A DNA stretch of 19,079 bases from Alteromonas_E sp964230255 (GTDB lineage: Bacteria; Pseudomonadota; Gammaproteobacteria; Enterobacterales; Alteromonadaceae). Positions 7,598-15,462 of this stretch are shown here, one piece after another. The position numbers were made by a program, and so were the translations under genes. The notes beneath the pieces are model-generated. The model searched no databases, had not been told where the DNA came from, and was given only the letters and a program-made list of their open reading frames with translations. How positions within the stretch are numbered: the first letter of the stretch is position 1; each line of letters starts with the position of its first letter. Where the stretch lies: contig CAXRGW010000091.1 in the NCBI GenBank assembly GCA_964230255.1, positions 1 to 19,079 of the forward strand, given 5' to 3'.

Positions 7598-9127
7598 ATG
7601 ACCGTTATTCGTCAACAAGATTTCATTGATAGCATCGAAGATGCGCTACAGTTTATTTCATATTATCACCCATTAGATTACGTAAAAGCGGTAGAAAAAG
7701 CTTATTTACGTGAAGAAAGCCAAGCGGCCAAAGACGCAATGGCGCAAATTCTGATCAATTCGAGAATGTCAGCCGAAGGTAAGCGTCCTTTGTGCCAGGA
7801 CACCGGCATTGTTACTTGCTTTGTTAAGATTGGTATGGGCGTAAGCTGGGACAAAAACGATATGACAGTGCAGGAAATGGTTGATGAAGGCACTCGTCGT
7901 GCATACCTCAACCCTGATAATCCACTGCGGGCTTCGATTGTGGCAGACCCTGCAGGTGCGCGTAAAAACACCAAAGACAATACGCCTGCGGTTGTCCATA
8001 TCGATACGGTTGCTGGTGATAAAATTGAAATAATGATCGCTGCTAAAGGGGGGGGCTCCGAAAACAAATCCAAGATGGTGATGTTAAACCCAAGTGATGA
8101 TATCGCTGAATGGGTGGTAAAAACCTTGCCAACTATGGGCGCTGGTTGGTGTCCTCCAGGTATGCTGGGAATTGGTATCGGTGGTACCGCTGAGAAAGCT
8201 GCTGTACTGGCCAAAGAAAGTTTGATGGACCCGGTTGATATTCAAGATCTCATCGATCGAGGACCTGAAACTACCGAAGAAAAACTACGGGTTGATATCT
8301 TTAACAAAGTTAACCAGCTGGGCATTGGCGCGCAAGGCTTAGGCGGCTTAACCACAGTAGTTGATATTAAAATCAAATCAATGCCAACACACGCCGCGTC
8401 GAAGCCTATCGCGATGATCCCCAATTGTGCGGCTACACGTCATGCACACTTTTACTTAGATGGATCGGGTCCTGCAGAACTTAAAGCGCCTAAGCTTGAA
8501 GAGTGGCCAGAAGTTACGTGGGAAGTCGGTGAGAGTACGCGTCGCGTAAATTTAGATACGTTAACTAAAGATGACATCAAAGAGTGGAAAGTTGGTGAGA
8601 CTGTATTGTTGTCAGGTAAGATGTTGACGGGCCGTGATGCGGCTCACAAGCGCATTCAAACCATGATGGATAGTGGTGAAGGTCTTCCCGATGGCGTTGA
8701 TCTCACCAATAAATTTATTTATTACGTCGGTCCAGTTGACGCTGTTGGCGACGAGGTTGTAGGTCCTGCCGGTCCAACAACCGCAACGCGTATGGATAAA
8801 TTCACCGATATGATGCTTGAGAAAACGGGTTTAATTGGCATGATCGGTAAGGCTGAACGCGGCCCTGCGACTGTTGATAGCATTGCTAAATACGAATCTG
8901 TTTACCTAATGGCTGTGGGTGGTGCGGCTTACTTAGTATCTAAGGCCATTAAAAAAGCGCGTGTAGTCGCGTTCGAAGACTTGGGTATGGAAGCCATTTA
9001 CGAGTTTGACGTTGAAGATATGCCAGTGACTGTCGCGGTAGACAGCACCGGAAGTAATGCTCACGAAACTGGACCAGCAATTTGGAAAGCGAAAATAGCT
9101 GAGCTAGATGCTGAATTGAGCAAATAA
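7598..9127 (+). CDS. Class I fumarate hydratase, [4Fe-4S] type
   Basis: This cytosolic TCA-cycle enzyme interconverts fumarate and L-malate. The 509-residue protein has both class I domains: the alpha (Fumerase) part at about residues 11-286 and the beta (Fumerase_C) part at about 290-500. Three cysteines match the cluster ligands of E. coli FumA in context and spacing: Cys66 (RPLCQDTG), Cys185 (GWCPPGMLG) and Cys277 (PNCAATRH). Other conserved segments are AAKGGGSENKSK, GKMLTGRDAAHKR and VGPAGPTTATRMD. The ATG has a GAGGA ribosome binding site. A run of eight G at 8048-8055 encodes the Gly-Gly-Gly of the family motif and the frame stays intact. Whether it is the FumA or FumB counterpart cannot be decided here. 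Confidence 0.95.
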   Translation: MTVIRQQDFIDSIEDALQFISYYHPLDYVKAVEKAYLREESQAAKDAMAQILINSRMSAEGKRPLCQDTGIVTCFVKIGMGVSWDKNDMTVQEMVDEGTRRAYLNPDNPLRASIVADPAGARKNTKDNTPAVVHIDTVAGDKIEIMIAAKGGGSENKSKMVMLNPSDDIAEWVVKTLPTMGAGWCPPGMLGIGIGGTAEKAAVLAKESLMDPVDIQDLIDRGPETTEEKLRVDIFNKVNQLGIGAQGLGGLTTVVDIKIKSMPTHAASKPIAMIPNCAATRHAHFYLDGSGPAELKAPKLEEWPEVTWEVGESTRRVNLDTLTKDDIKEWKVGETVLLSGKMLTGRDAAHKRIQTMMDSGEGLPDGVDLTNKFIYYVGPVDAVGDEVVGPAGPTTATRMDKFTDMMLEKTGLIGMIGKAERGPATVDSIAKYESVYLMAVGGAAYLVSKAIKKARVVAFEDLGMEAIYEFDVEDMPVTVAVDSTGSNAHETGPAIWKAKIAELDAELSK

Positions 9128-9135
9128 TAAATATC

Positions 9136-9161
9136 AGGCGAGCATAGCTCGCCTTCTTTTT
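9136..9161 (+). terminator. Rho-independent terminator after fumarase
   Basis: AGGCGAGC (9136-9143) pairs with GCTCGCCT (9147-9154) around an ATA loop, followed by TCTTTTT. It is a strong intrinsic terminator between the fumarase stop and the rmuC start. Confidence 0.9.
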
Positions 9162-9175
9162 GTAAAGGGAACTGT

Positions 9176-10603
9176 GTGTTCGAAGTGACTTCTACCGCCC
9201 AATTATGGGCTGTTGTTGGCGCAGTGCTTGTAACAACTATCTTGTTGATCGGGTTGTTATTAAAACTCCAAGCTCGTAAGCGCGACAACCAATATCTGCA
9301 GCAACAGCTTGTTCATCTGCAAGAATCTCAGGCAAATACTGAAGCGGCTTATAACCAGGCTGAACAGGATTTACAAGATTCGCAACGCGAAGTAATTGAG
9401 CTACGCCAACAAGTATTGCATGCTTCTGAAGTTAGCCAGCAACGAGATTTACTGCGCAACGAGCTAGATGCCGAACGGCGTCAAAATGCACAGCAACAAG
9501 CACAATACGAGGCTCGTATTGCGACGTTGAACGCCAATGAAAAAGCGGCGGCAGAGAAGCTCCAATTGCTTCAAGATGCTGAGCAGAAAATGCAAACCCA
9601 GTTTGAAAATTTGGCCAATCGTATTTTTGAGCAAAAAAGTGCGTCATTTGTCAAAGCCAACCAAACAGGTCTAGATGGTTTGTTGTCGCCATTAAAAGAG
9701 CAAATCGAAGGATTCAAAAAGCAAGTTGCGGATGCTTACATTCGCGAAGGTCAGGAGCGCGCTTCACTGAAAACTGAAATTCTTGGACTAAAAGAGCTCA
9801 ATCAACGGATTACCGCCGAGGCTTCAGCCCTTACCAGTGCGCTAAAAGGTGATAACAAGCAACAGGGTAACTGGGGAGAGGTTGTTCTAGAGCGAATTCT
9901 TGAGCAATCTGGATTGCGCGAAGGGCATGAATTTACTACGCAAGTCTCATTGCGTTCAGATGAAGGCCGTCAGTTACAGCCTGATGTTGTGGTTCATTTA
10001 CCCAATGAAAAAGATGTCGTCATTGATTCAAAAGTTTCGCTTATAGGCTATGAAGGCTACCACGCGGCAGAAGACGAGCAACAGCAAGCTGAGTATTTGC
10101 ACCAGCATGTGCAGTCTTTGCGGGCGCATATCAAGGGATTAGGGAAGAAGGATTATCAAAAACTCCAAGGTTTGCGTAGCTTAGATTATGTATTGATGTT
10201 TATTCCAATTGAACCGGCATTTATGCTGGCAGTCGAGCACGAGCCCGATATTGTTAATTTCGCGCTGTCGAATAACATCATGTTAGTTAGTCCAACGAAT
10301 TTGCTAGTAGCACTGCGTACCATTAATAATATTTGGCAATATGAATATCAAAACCAAAATGCTCAGCTAATTGCGGAGCGCGCAGCAAAGCTTTATGACA
10401 AGTTCACGGGTTTTGTCACAGATATGGAAAAACTGGGCAAATCCCTAGATACCACTGCTAAAACTTACGATGCGGCATTAAATAAATTAAGTAGCGGTAA
10501 GGGTAATTTGGTTCGCCAAGTAGAGCAATTTAAAACACTAGGCGTGCAACCAAGTAAGCAGCTACCCAAGCACTTAATTAGTGACGATAGCCCCGAAGAC
10601 TAG
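9176..10603 (+). CDS. rmuC: RmuC-family DNA recombination protein
   Basis: RmuC limits inversion between short inverted repeats in E. coli and is predicted to have a PD-(D/E)xK nuclease-like fold. The 475-residue protein has an N-terminal membrane segment (about residues 10-30) and a Gln- and Glu-rich coiled coil (about 38-150). The RmuC domain then contains GNWGEVVLERILEQ (231-244) and QPDVVVHLP...DVVIDSKVSL (268-289), where Asp270, Asp284 and Lys286 fit the nuclease motif. The start is a GTG with AAAGGGA about 5 nt upstream. The terminator immediately upstream implies its own promoter or read-through, and I could not define one. The exact substrate in vivo is not settled. Confidence 0.92.
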   Translation: MFEVTSTAQLWAVVGAVLVTTILLIGLLLKLQARKRDNQYLQQQLVHLQESQANTEAAYNQAEQDLQDSQREVIELRQQVLHASEVSQQRDLLRNELDAERRQNAQQQAQYEARIATLNANEKAAAEKLQLLQDAEQKMQTQFENLANRIFEQKSASFVKANQTGLDGLLSPLKEQIEGFKKQVADAYIREGQERASLKTEILGLKELNQRITAEASALTSALKGDNKQQGNWGEVVLERILEQSGLREGHEFTTQVSLRSDEGRQLQPDVVVHLPNEKDVVIDSKVSLIGYEGYHAAEDEQQQAEYLHQHVQSLRAHIKGLGKKDYQKLQGLRSLDYVLMFIPIEPAFMLAVEHEPDIVNFALSNNIMLVSPTNLLVALRTINNIWQYEYQNQNAQLIAERAAKLYDKFTGFVTDMEKLGKSLDTTAKTYDAALNKLSSGKGNLVRQVEQFKTLGVQPSKQLPKHLISDDSPED

Positions 10604-10673
10604 GGCTTGGCGTTAAACTCGCATAATTAGGTTTCTCTGTTAAGCTTATTAGACCGCTGACTTGAGAGTGCGT

Positions 10674-11864
10674 ATGCATAGGTTGAAATTAGTACTCGCC
10701 GGAGTAATGCTCGCGAGCAGCACAATGATAGCTGCTGACGATAGCCGTGATTTTGAAGTGTCAGGTTTTGCTAGAGTTGTAGCGGGTTATCTCAATGAAT
10801 CCACAGCCAGTTATCAAGGCTACGATGACAGTTTGAGCGTTTCTGAACAATCATTGTTAGGCCTTCAAGCTGAATATGCGTTTAACGATCAGTTATCCGT
10901 TGCTGCGCAGCTGTTAGCGCACTCCGGTGATAACCGTAACTCGGGCGTTGAATGGTTATATGTTCGTTATGAGCCAACTCCCAACTGGCGTTTTAAAGCG
11001 GGTAAGTTACGTACACCCTTATTTAAGTACAGTGATAGTCTCGATGTGGGGTTTGCTTATCCTTGGATCACGCCGCCGCAGCAAATCTATAGCGCCTATT
11101 TTTTTACTAATTATGACGGTATAACCGCCACTTACCGCCAATTTTATGCTGATACTAGCGTCGATATTGAAGCATTTTGGGGTAAGTATGAAGAGACGAG
11201 CAATTTTACTGGTGATGAAATTCCAGTGGGTGCCGATCCGTTGTGCGGTTTAGTGCTGCGATTACAGCGCAATAATCTCGAATTACACGCCGGTTATATT
11301 GAAAGTGAAGACTTTACTGCAGATATCCCTGAACTAGAGCAATTTGCTCAGACGCTAGATTTTGCTGGTTTTGCGCAAAGCGCAGAATCACTGCGATTTG
11401 ATGGAAAAGCTGACGGTTTTGTTGTCGGTTTAAATTACAACTCGTTAGATTATTTTGTTGCTGCTGAATGGTCAAAAATTGAATCAGATGTACTCTTGGT
11501 CCCCAGTAATGAGAGTTTTTATGCGACTGTGGGGTATAATTTTTATCCGTTTCAAGTACATGCAACTTATGCGAGTTCGGAAGTAGAGTATCAGCAAGCT
11601 TCTAACCAAATTCCCTTGGGCTTATCTCCTGAACTAGACCAACTATCTTTTGCATATGACGGCATCATTGCCGCATTGCCTGAAGATGAATTAGATTCAA
11701 TTACCGTTGGAATACGTTACGACATTAGAACGAATGTCGCTTTGAAAGGTGAAGTTTCATGGTTAGATGGCGCGCAGGCGGAACGCGCCTTTTTCATTAT
11801 TTCTGACAACACATTTGACCGCCAGGCAACGTTATATCAAGTTGCGGTTGAGTGGGTGTTCTAA
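10674..11864 (+). CDS. Porin-like outer-membrane beta-barrel protein
   Basis: A Sec signal peptide (MHRLKLVLAGVMLASSTMIA, cut before ADD) is followed by about 375 residues of alternating polar/apolar strands rich in Tyr, Phe and Gly, as in porins. It starts with SGFARVVAGYL and ends VAVEWVF; a C-terminal Phe is typical of substrates of the BAM assembly machinery. The motif WLYVRYEP...WRFKAGKLRTPLFKYSD (about residues 95-125) resembles porin/phosphoporin-like families. In-frame TTG (10662) and GTG (10668) codons lie upstream, but the ATG at 10674 best fits GAGAG spacing. The stop overlaps the start of the next gene (TAATG), so the two are probably co-translated and work together. Substrate is not known. 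Confidence 0.85.
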   Translation: MHRLKLVLAGVMLASSTMIAADDSRDFEVSGFARVVAGYLNESTASYQGYDDSLSVSEQSLLGLQAEYAFNDQLSVAAQLLAHSGDNRNSGVEWLYVRYEPTPNWRFKAGKLRTPLFKYSDSLDVGFAYPWITPPQQIYSAYFFTNYDGITATYRQFYADTSVDIEAFWGKYEETSNFTGDEIPVGADPLCGLVLRLQRNNLELHAGYIESEDFTADIPELEQFAQTLDFAGFAQSAESLRFDGKADGFVVGLNYNSLDYFVAAEWSKIESDVLLVPSNESFYATVGYNFYPFQVHATYASSEVEYQQASNQIPLGLSPELDQLSFAYDGIIAALPEDELDSITVGIRYDIRTNVALKGEVSWLDGAQAERAFFIISDNTFDRQATLYQVAVEWVF

Positions 11865-12280
11865 TGCGTATGTGTTCCGCATTCTTAGGGTTATTCTTTT
11901 TGGCTGTTTCGGCCAACGCAAATACCGTTAACATTGTCATTGTGACGCACCAGAACAATGCGGGTGTTGAGATAACGCGAAACGAGATAAAGAATCTTTT
12001 TATGGGCGGTGTTAATGCCCAAGGGCTAGAAGCATTAGCATTAAAACCCGGTGTAGATGCTCGGCTCATTTTTAATACTACAATTCTCGGGTTAACTGAA
12101 TCGCGCGTACAGTCTTACTGGGCACAAATGCGCTTTAGCGGGCGCAACAAGCCTCCACGTGAATTTGAGTCTGTTGAAACAATGCTGGCGTATATACTAA
12201 ACAATCCTAATTCCATAGGCTATCTTCCGGCTGAAATAGAATTACCAGAAGATTTCCTGATTATTTTCGCAACGCGTTAA
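11864..12280 (+). CDS. Small PstS-like periplasmic protein
   Basis: This 138-residue protein has a signal peptide (MRMCSAFLGLFFLAVSANA) and then a single domain like the phosphate-binding PstS family: IVIVTHQNNAGVEITRNEIKNLFMGG near the start, a QSYWAQMRFSGR segment and a C-terminal NPNSIGYLP. It is about half the length of a typical PstS, so it represents one lobe rather than a full two-lobe binding protein. No ABC transporter genes are adjacent. The ATG overlaps the porin stop (TAATG), which implies translational coupling. The pair may handle a small anion, but binding of phosphate is inference from family resemblance only. Confidence 0.8.
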   Translation: MRMCSAFLGLFFLAVSANANTVNIVIVTHQNNAGVEITRNEIKNLFMGGVNAQGLEALALKPGVDARLIFNTTILGLTESRVQSYWAQMRFSGRNKPPREFESVETMLAYILNNPNSIGYLPAEIELPEDFLIIFATR

Positions 12281-12326
12281 ACACGTTAGTATGTGCTAAT
12301 CAATCTAAGACACTTAATTTCTTAAT

Positions 12327-13028
12327 ATGTGCGGACGCCTCAATGTTTTAGACGATGCATCGGTCATCGAATTATGTGAGCAACTCGGTCTAGATATCGG
12401 CGGGCATCACAATGTCCATCAAGGGCGATTTATTCGAGCCACGCAAACCGTCGAAATTCTGATCAACGATGCTGAAGGTATGCGCCGAGTGCCAGCAACC
12501 TGGTGGTTGCTGCTCGATAAAACCGTCAAAAATGAGGGCGTTATTGAATTTAAGCCGTCCAAATATACGTCATTTAATACCCGTTATGACAAATTGAATG
12601 TGCCGCGCAGTGCTGGGTATCACAGTTACCGTAAACAGCGCTGTGTTGTATTAGTTAAAGGATTTGGCGAGAGTCAAAAGTCTACAAGCGGTGGTATGCA
12701 GTATACTGATTTTCTAGCTGAGCCGCATAGGTGCATTGCGCTTGGTGGTTTGTATCGTGTATGGCAGCCGGGTACTATTTATAGCTTCTCTATCATAACT
12801 ACACCTGCTCACTCCAAAATTGCGTCATATCATCAGAAAGCTAGTCCGCTTATGCTCAATCAAGAGGATGATACTTTGCGACAATGGCTTGACCATAGCG
12901 AAACTAATACCGAGTTATTCGACCCATTGCTAACACCGCATTTGCCTCAAAATTTAATTGTGCAACCGATTGATAAACCAAGCTTATACAATGCCGTTGC
13001 GCCAAGTGTCTTGGTGCCGCGCGATTAA
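12327..13028 (+). CDS. SRAP (HMCES/YedK-type) abasic-site protein, divergent
   Basis: SRAP proteins crosslink covalently to abasic sites in single-stranded DNA through Cys2. This 233-residue protein begins MCGRL, which places Cys2 correctly once Met is removed and fixes the start despite the lack of a clear ribosome binding site. The other active-site residues can be matched: Asn84 (FNTRYDK), Glu115 (KGFGES) and His169 (YHQKASPLML). The flanking motifs are unusual: the common GFYEW is GFGES here, and the HDRMP-type motif is HQKAS. It therefore belongs to a divergent branch but is probably active. It converges on a degraded gene on the other strand. Confidence 0.87.
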   Translation: MCGRLNVLDDASVIELCEQLGLDIGGHHNVHQGRFIRATQTVEILINDAEGMRRVPATWWLLLDKTVKNEGVIEFKPSKYTSFNTRYDKLNVPRSAGYHSYRKQRCVVLVKGFGESQKSTSGGMQYTDFLAEPHRCIALGGLYRVWQPGTIYSFSIITTPAHSKIASYHQKASPLMLNQEDDTLRQWLDHSETNTELFDPLLTPHLPQNLIVQPIDKPSLYNAVAPSVLVPRD

Positions 13029-13487
13029 CGCGTTCGCGAGTAGCAGTTAAGGTATCTATATTACGAATGATGCTGTCAGGAGTGCGCGCAGCTAAAATTT
13101 CTTCGACAATTGGTATTAGACGATTGCGTTCGCCGTCTTCTGTAGGGATCAAGTAACGGGAATAGTTAAACGCTATGTTCTCTGGTGATAGCATTGAGTG
13201 TTCCAGGTTACTCCAAGCCACCAAAAGGGCTTGTAGCTGCTCGATAATCGCTATGACTTGTCCAACGGTTACTGATCCCCCAGATTCAGAATTGAGTGCT
13301 ATTGTGCCAGAAGATGGGCTATACAGCGTTGGAATTACTGTGGCCACAACTTGGCCCTGTGCAGGTAGATCGCCAACGAGTCACTGTCGCAATGCGCAAA
13401 CGTACTAGCGGCAAGGAAGCACCATAGGTACACCAAGCGTGTACTGATGGGGCTGCGTATTAGAACAGTAAGCACTTGAAACAACAA
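12904..13487 (-). pseudogene. Probable frameshifted gene for a secreted protein
   Basis: Two minus-strand frames fit together as one broken gene. The first opens at TTG 13487 or GTG 13475 and encodes a good signal peptide (RLVYLWCFLAASTFA, then HCDSDS) before stopping at 13335. The second is open from 13380 down to 12904 and continues as GDLPAQGQ..., including helical segments such as VGQVIAIIEQLQALLVAW and NRLIPIVEEILAARTPDSII. They overlap in 13335-13380 and differ by one frame, so a single indel would join them. The last 125 bp run over the 3' end of the SRAP gene on the other strand, so the original stop may also be lost. No family is recognised. It could be a true pseudogene, a sequencing error, or a chance open frame. 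Confidence 0.4.
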
Positions 13488-13585
13488 TCACTGCATAAGT
13501 CGAAGTAGTGTTCGGAAAGTTTAAATCGATAAAAATTTCCTTAGAAAGGATTGGTCTGGAGGTTAATAAACTCTGAAATAGGCAT

Positions 13586-13613
13586 AAAAAAACCGGCGTA
13601 GAGCCGGTTTTTT
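13586..13613 (-). terminator. Bidirectional rho-independent terminator
   Basis: AACCGGC (13591-13597) pairs with GCCGGTT (13603-13609) around a 5-nt loop. A-rich sequence on the left and T-rich sequence on the right extend the stem and supply a U-tract in both directions. It directly follows the HMG-CoA reductase stop on the minus strand and can also stop plus-strand transcripts. Between it and the broken gene (13488-13585) I see nothing else. Confidence 0.9.
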
Positions 13614-13626
13614 CACGCTTAACGAC

Positions 13627-14802
13627 TTAGCTACGGTTACGGCCGTACTTGTCATGGCTTGATACCCAGTGACCGGCAATTACCGCACAGGCAAGAGATA
13701 TATCACCGGCAAGAACAGTAGCTGCAACGATTTCCGCTAGTTTATTTGCTTTGCCTTTGCCCACGCAGCCAAGTAGTTCTAAGCACTCTTGTTGGGTAGG
13801 CAATGCAGTACCACCACCATAGGTAGCACATATCAATGATGGCAATGTAACGGCCATATAGAAATCACCGTTATCGAGCAATTCATGCGACAGTAAACCG
13901 GCATGAGATTCAACAACATTTGCTTCATCTTGGCCGGTTGCAATAAATAACGATGCAATACCATTCGCGCTATGTGGGCCGTTGTAAGCTGCGCCAGCCA
14001 TCATTGCACCGGTATTCGCAAGCACAGAGGCTTTAGCTAAGGTTTTAGTATCAACCTTCATGACGCGCTCAAGTACTTCTTTTTTCAGTACGATCTCTGC
14101 AATCACGCGTTTACCACGGCTATGGAGAACGTTAAGGTGACTATGCTTCTTATCAGTATCCATATTACCCGATAGCAGGTATAAGCACTTGCCTGGGTAA
14201 GTTGCCTTTATCCATTCACAAGCTGCTAAGGTGGCTTTACCCACCATATTCTGACCAGCTGCATCACCCGTGGTGTAGTTGAAGCGTAAGTAGCGCACAC
14301 GAGCCACTGACCATTGGTGAATATGCATCAACTTACCGACACTTGTAGTGCTTTCTGCTGCTGCCGCAATGCCTTCCATGTTGTCATCAACCCATTGACC
14401 AAACTCACGGGCTTCACGCGCGTCTGCAAAAATAAATGCTGGCGCACGTTGCATAAACTGCTCTACAACTGTGGTTTTAACGCCGCCACATTCGTTTATT
14501 ACACGCATTCCACGACTATAACTGGCTACTAAAGTACCTTCGGTTGTTGCTAACGGCACATAGAATAGGCCATTGGCGTGCTCACCGTTAATTTGCACTG
14601 GGCCAGCAACACCTACCGGCATTTGCACAACACCGATAAAGTTTTCAATGTTACCTGGAAGAGTGTCTGTGCCAATTGAATATTGGCCAGTATGAGTCAA
14701 ATCGGCGCCGGTTTTCGCTTTCAAAAACTCACGTCGTTTGCCTGCCCATTCATCCGAATAATCATTATCGGGGCTGCGGGGGATACGAAAATCGTCGCTC
14801 AT
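13627..14802 (-). CDS. Class I hydroxymethylglutaryl-CoA reductase, soluble
   Basis: This enzyme reduces HMG-CoA to mevalonate with NADPH. The 391-residue protein lacks the membrane anchor of eukaryotic forms. Catalytic residues align with class I enzymes: Glu88 (PLATTEGTLVAS), Lys219 (SGNMDTDKKHSHLN), Asp292 (ATGQDEAN) and His383 (SSHDKYGRNRS). Other class I signatures are ENFIGVVQMPVGVAGPV (53-69), GQNMVGKAT and YGGGTALPTQQECLELLG. AGGAG lies upstream of the ATG. It is probably transcribed with or just downstream of the lipoprotein gene and ends at a strong terminator. No other mevalonate-pathway gene is in the window. Most Gammaproteobacteria use the MEP route, although vibrios are known to carry a similar single reductase, so the role is open. 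Confidence 0.95.
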   Translation of the reverse strand: MSDDFRIPRSPDNDYSDEWAGKRREFLKAKTGADLTHTGQYSIGTDTLPGNIENFIGVVQMPVGVAGPVQINGEHANGLFYVPLATTEGTLVASYSRGMRVINECGGVKTTVVEQFMQRAPAFIFADAREAREFGQWVDDNMEGIAAAAESTTSVGKLMHIHQWSVARVRYLRFNYTTGDAAGQNMVGKATLAACEWIKATYPGKCLYLLSGNMDTDKKHSHLNVLHSRGKRVIAEIVLKKEVLERVMKVDTKTLAKASVLANTGAMMAGAAYNGPHSANGIASLFIATGQDEANVVESHAGLLSHELLDNGDFYMAVTLPSLICATYGGGTALPTQQECLELLGCVGKGKANKLAEIVAATVLAGDISLACAVIAGHWVSSHDKYGRNRS

Positions 14803-14887
14803 TAATTGCTCCTAATTGCACGATGTTAATAAAATGTTAAGTTTGCACCTTTTTCACATAAATACAAGTCACAAAGCTGTATTTAGT

Positions 14888-15343
14888 TCAGTAAGGGTAG
14901 ACCTCGACTTTGTCGACTTTCCAGTCGCCACCTTTTTTAACCAGTGATACTTTACGTAACTCGATAATCTTGTCGTCGTTATAAAAGCCGGTAAACAGTA
15001 ATGTTAATTCGGCCGCATCGGCAAATTCGGTACGGCCTACTGTGTTGCCACTGTCGGGACTAATTTCAACTTCGTCGTAGAGTTGACTGATGACGTACCG
15101 CTGCGCGTTTCGGTTGGTGTGATAATTGTTGAGCAAGCGCGCCATGCGCTCTGAACTAATCTCCAGCGCACCATCGAGGTTATCTTCATGGTAAATAACC
15201 TGCATAAATCTAACGGCAGTATACTCAGGAGTATTTTCGGCCATCATGCCGTACTTACCTACTCCTTGGCCATCTTTTACATCGCTACAGGCTGTTGTTA
15301 ATAGAACGATTAACAGCAATCCCGCGCTAAACCAATGTTTCAT
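14888..15343 (-). CDS. Small lipoprotein with a SnoaL/NTF2-like look, unknown function
   Basis: The ATG at 15343 has GAGA 7 nt upstream and is preferred over the TTG at 15349. The 151-residue product has a lipoprotein signal peptide ending in the lipobox LTTAC, so it should be lipidated; the residues after the cysteine (SDVKDG) allow outer-membrane sorting. The mature part (TPEYTAVRFMQVIYHEDNLD...GGDWKVDKVEVYPY) has the order of a small cone-shaped domain such as the DUF4878/NTF2-like lipoproteins: an N-terminal helical pair and then strands ending in a WKVD strand. This fold call is inference. It lies between cysK, from which it is separated by a terminator, and the HMG-CoA reductase gene. 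Confidence 0.78.
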   Translation of the reverse strand: MKHWFSAGLLLIVLLTTACSDVKDGQGVGKYGMMAENTPEYTAVRFMQVIYHEDNLDGALEISSERMARLLNNYHTNRNAQRYVISQLYDEVEISPDSGNTVGRTEFADAAELTLLFTGFYNDDKIIELRKVSLVKKGGDWKVDKVEVYPY

Positions 15344-15387
15344 CAACAATTCTCAGATCAATAACTTCCAATCCTTATTGTAGACAC

Positions 15388-15413
15388 AAAAAGAGGAAGG
15401 TGTCAGCCTTCCT
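15388..15413 (-). terminator. Rho-independent terminator after cysK
   Basis: On the minus strand AGGAAGG and CCTTCCT form a 7-bp stem (15394-15400 with 15407-15413, 6-nt loop), followed by C and five U residues (15392-15388). It ends the cysK transcript before the lipoprotein gene. Confidence 0.85.
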
Positions 15414-15462
15414 TTCAAAAAATGCGTGAATGGTGCCCATTTGGGGCATAAATAGTACTTTT

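Noticed and set aside
8048..8055. Run of eight G as a likely frameshift error in fumarase
   Set aside because: The frame is intact on both sides and the run encodes the conserved Gly-Gly-Gly of the AAKGGGSENKSK motif.
7702..8214. 170-residue open frame antisense to fumarase
   Set aside because: It lies wholly within a strongly conserved gene on the other strand and shows no family motif.
13335..13380. Programmed frameshift joining the two secreted-protein frames
   Set aside because: I see no slippery heptamer or clear downstream structure; an indel is simpler.
14854..14873. CRP site upstream of HMG-CoA reductase
   Set aside because: The two TCACA half-sites are direct repeats rather than inverted, so they do not form a CRP palindrome.
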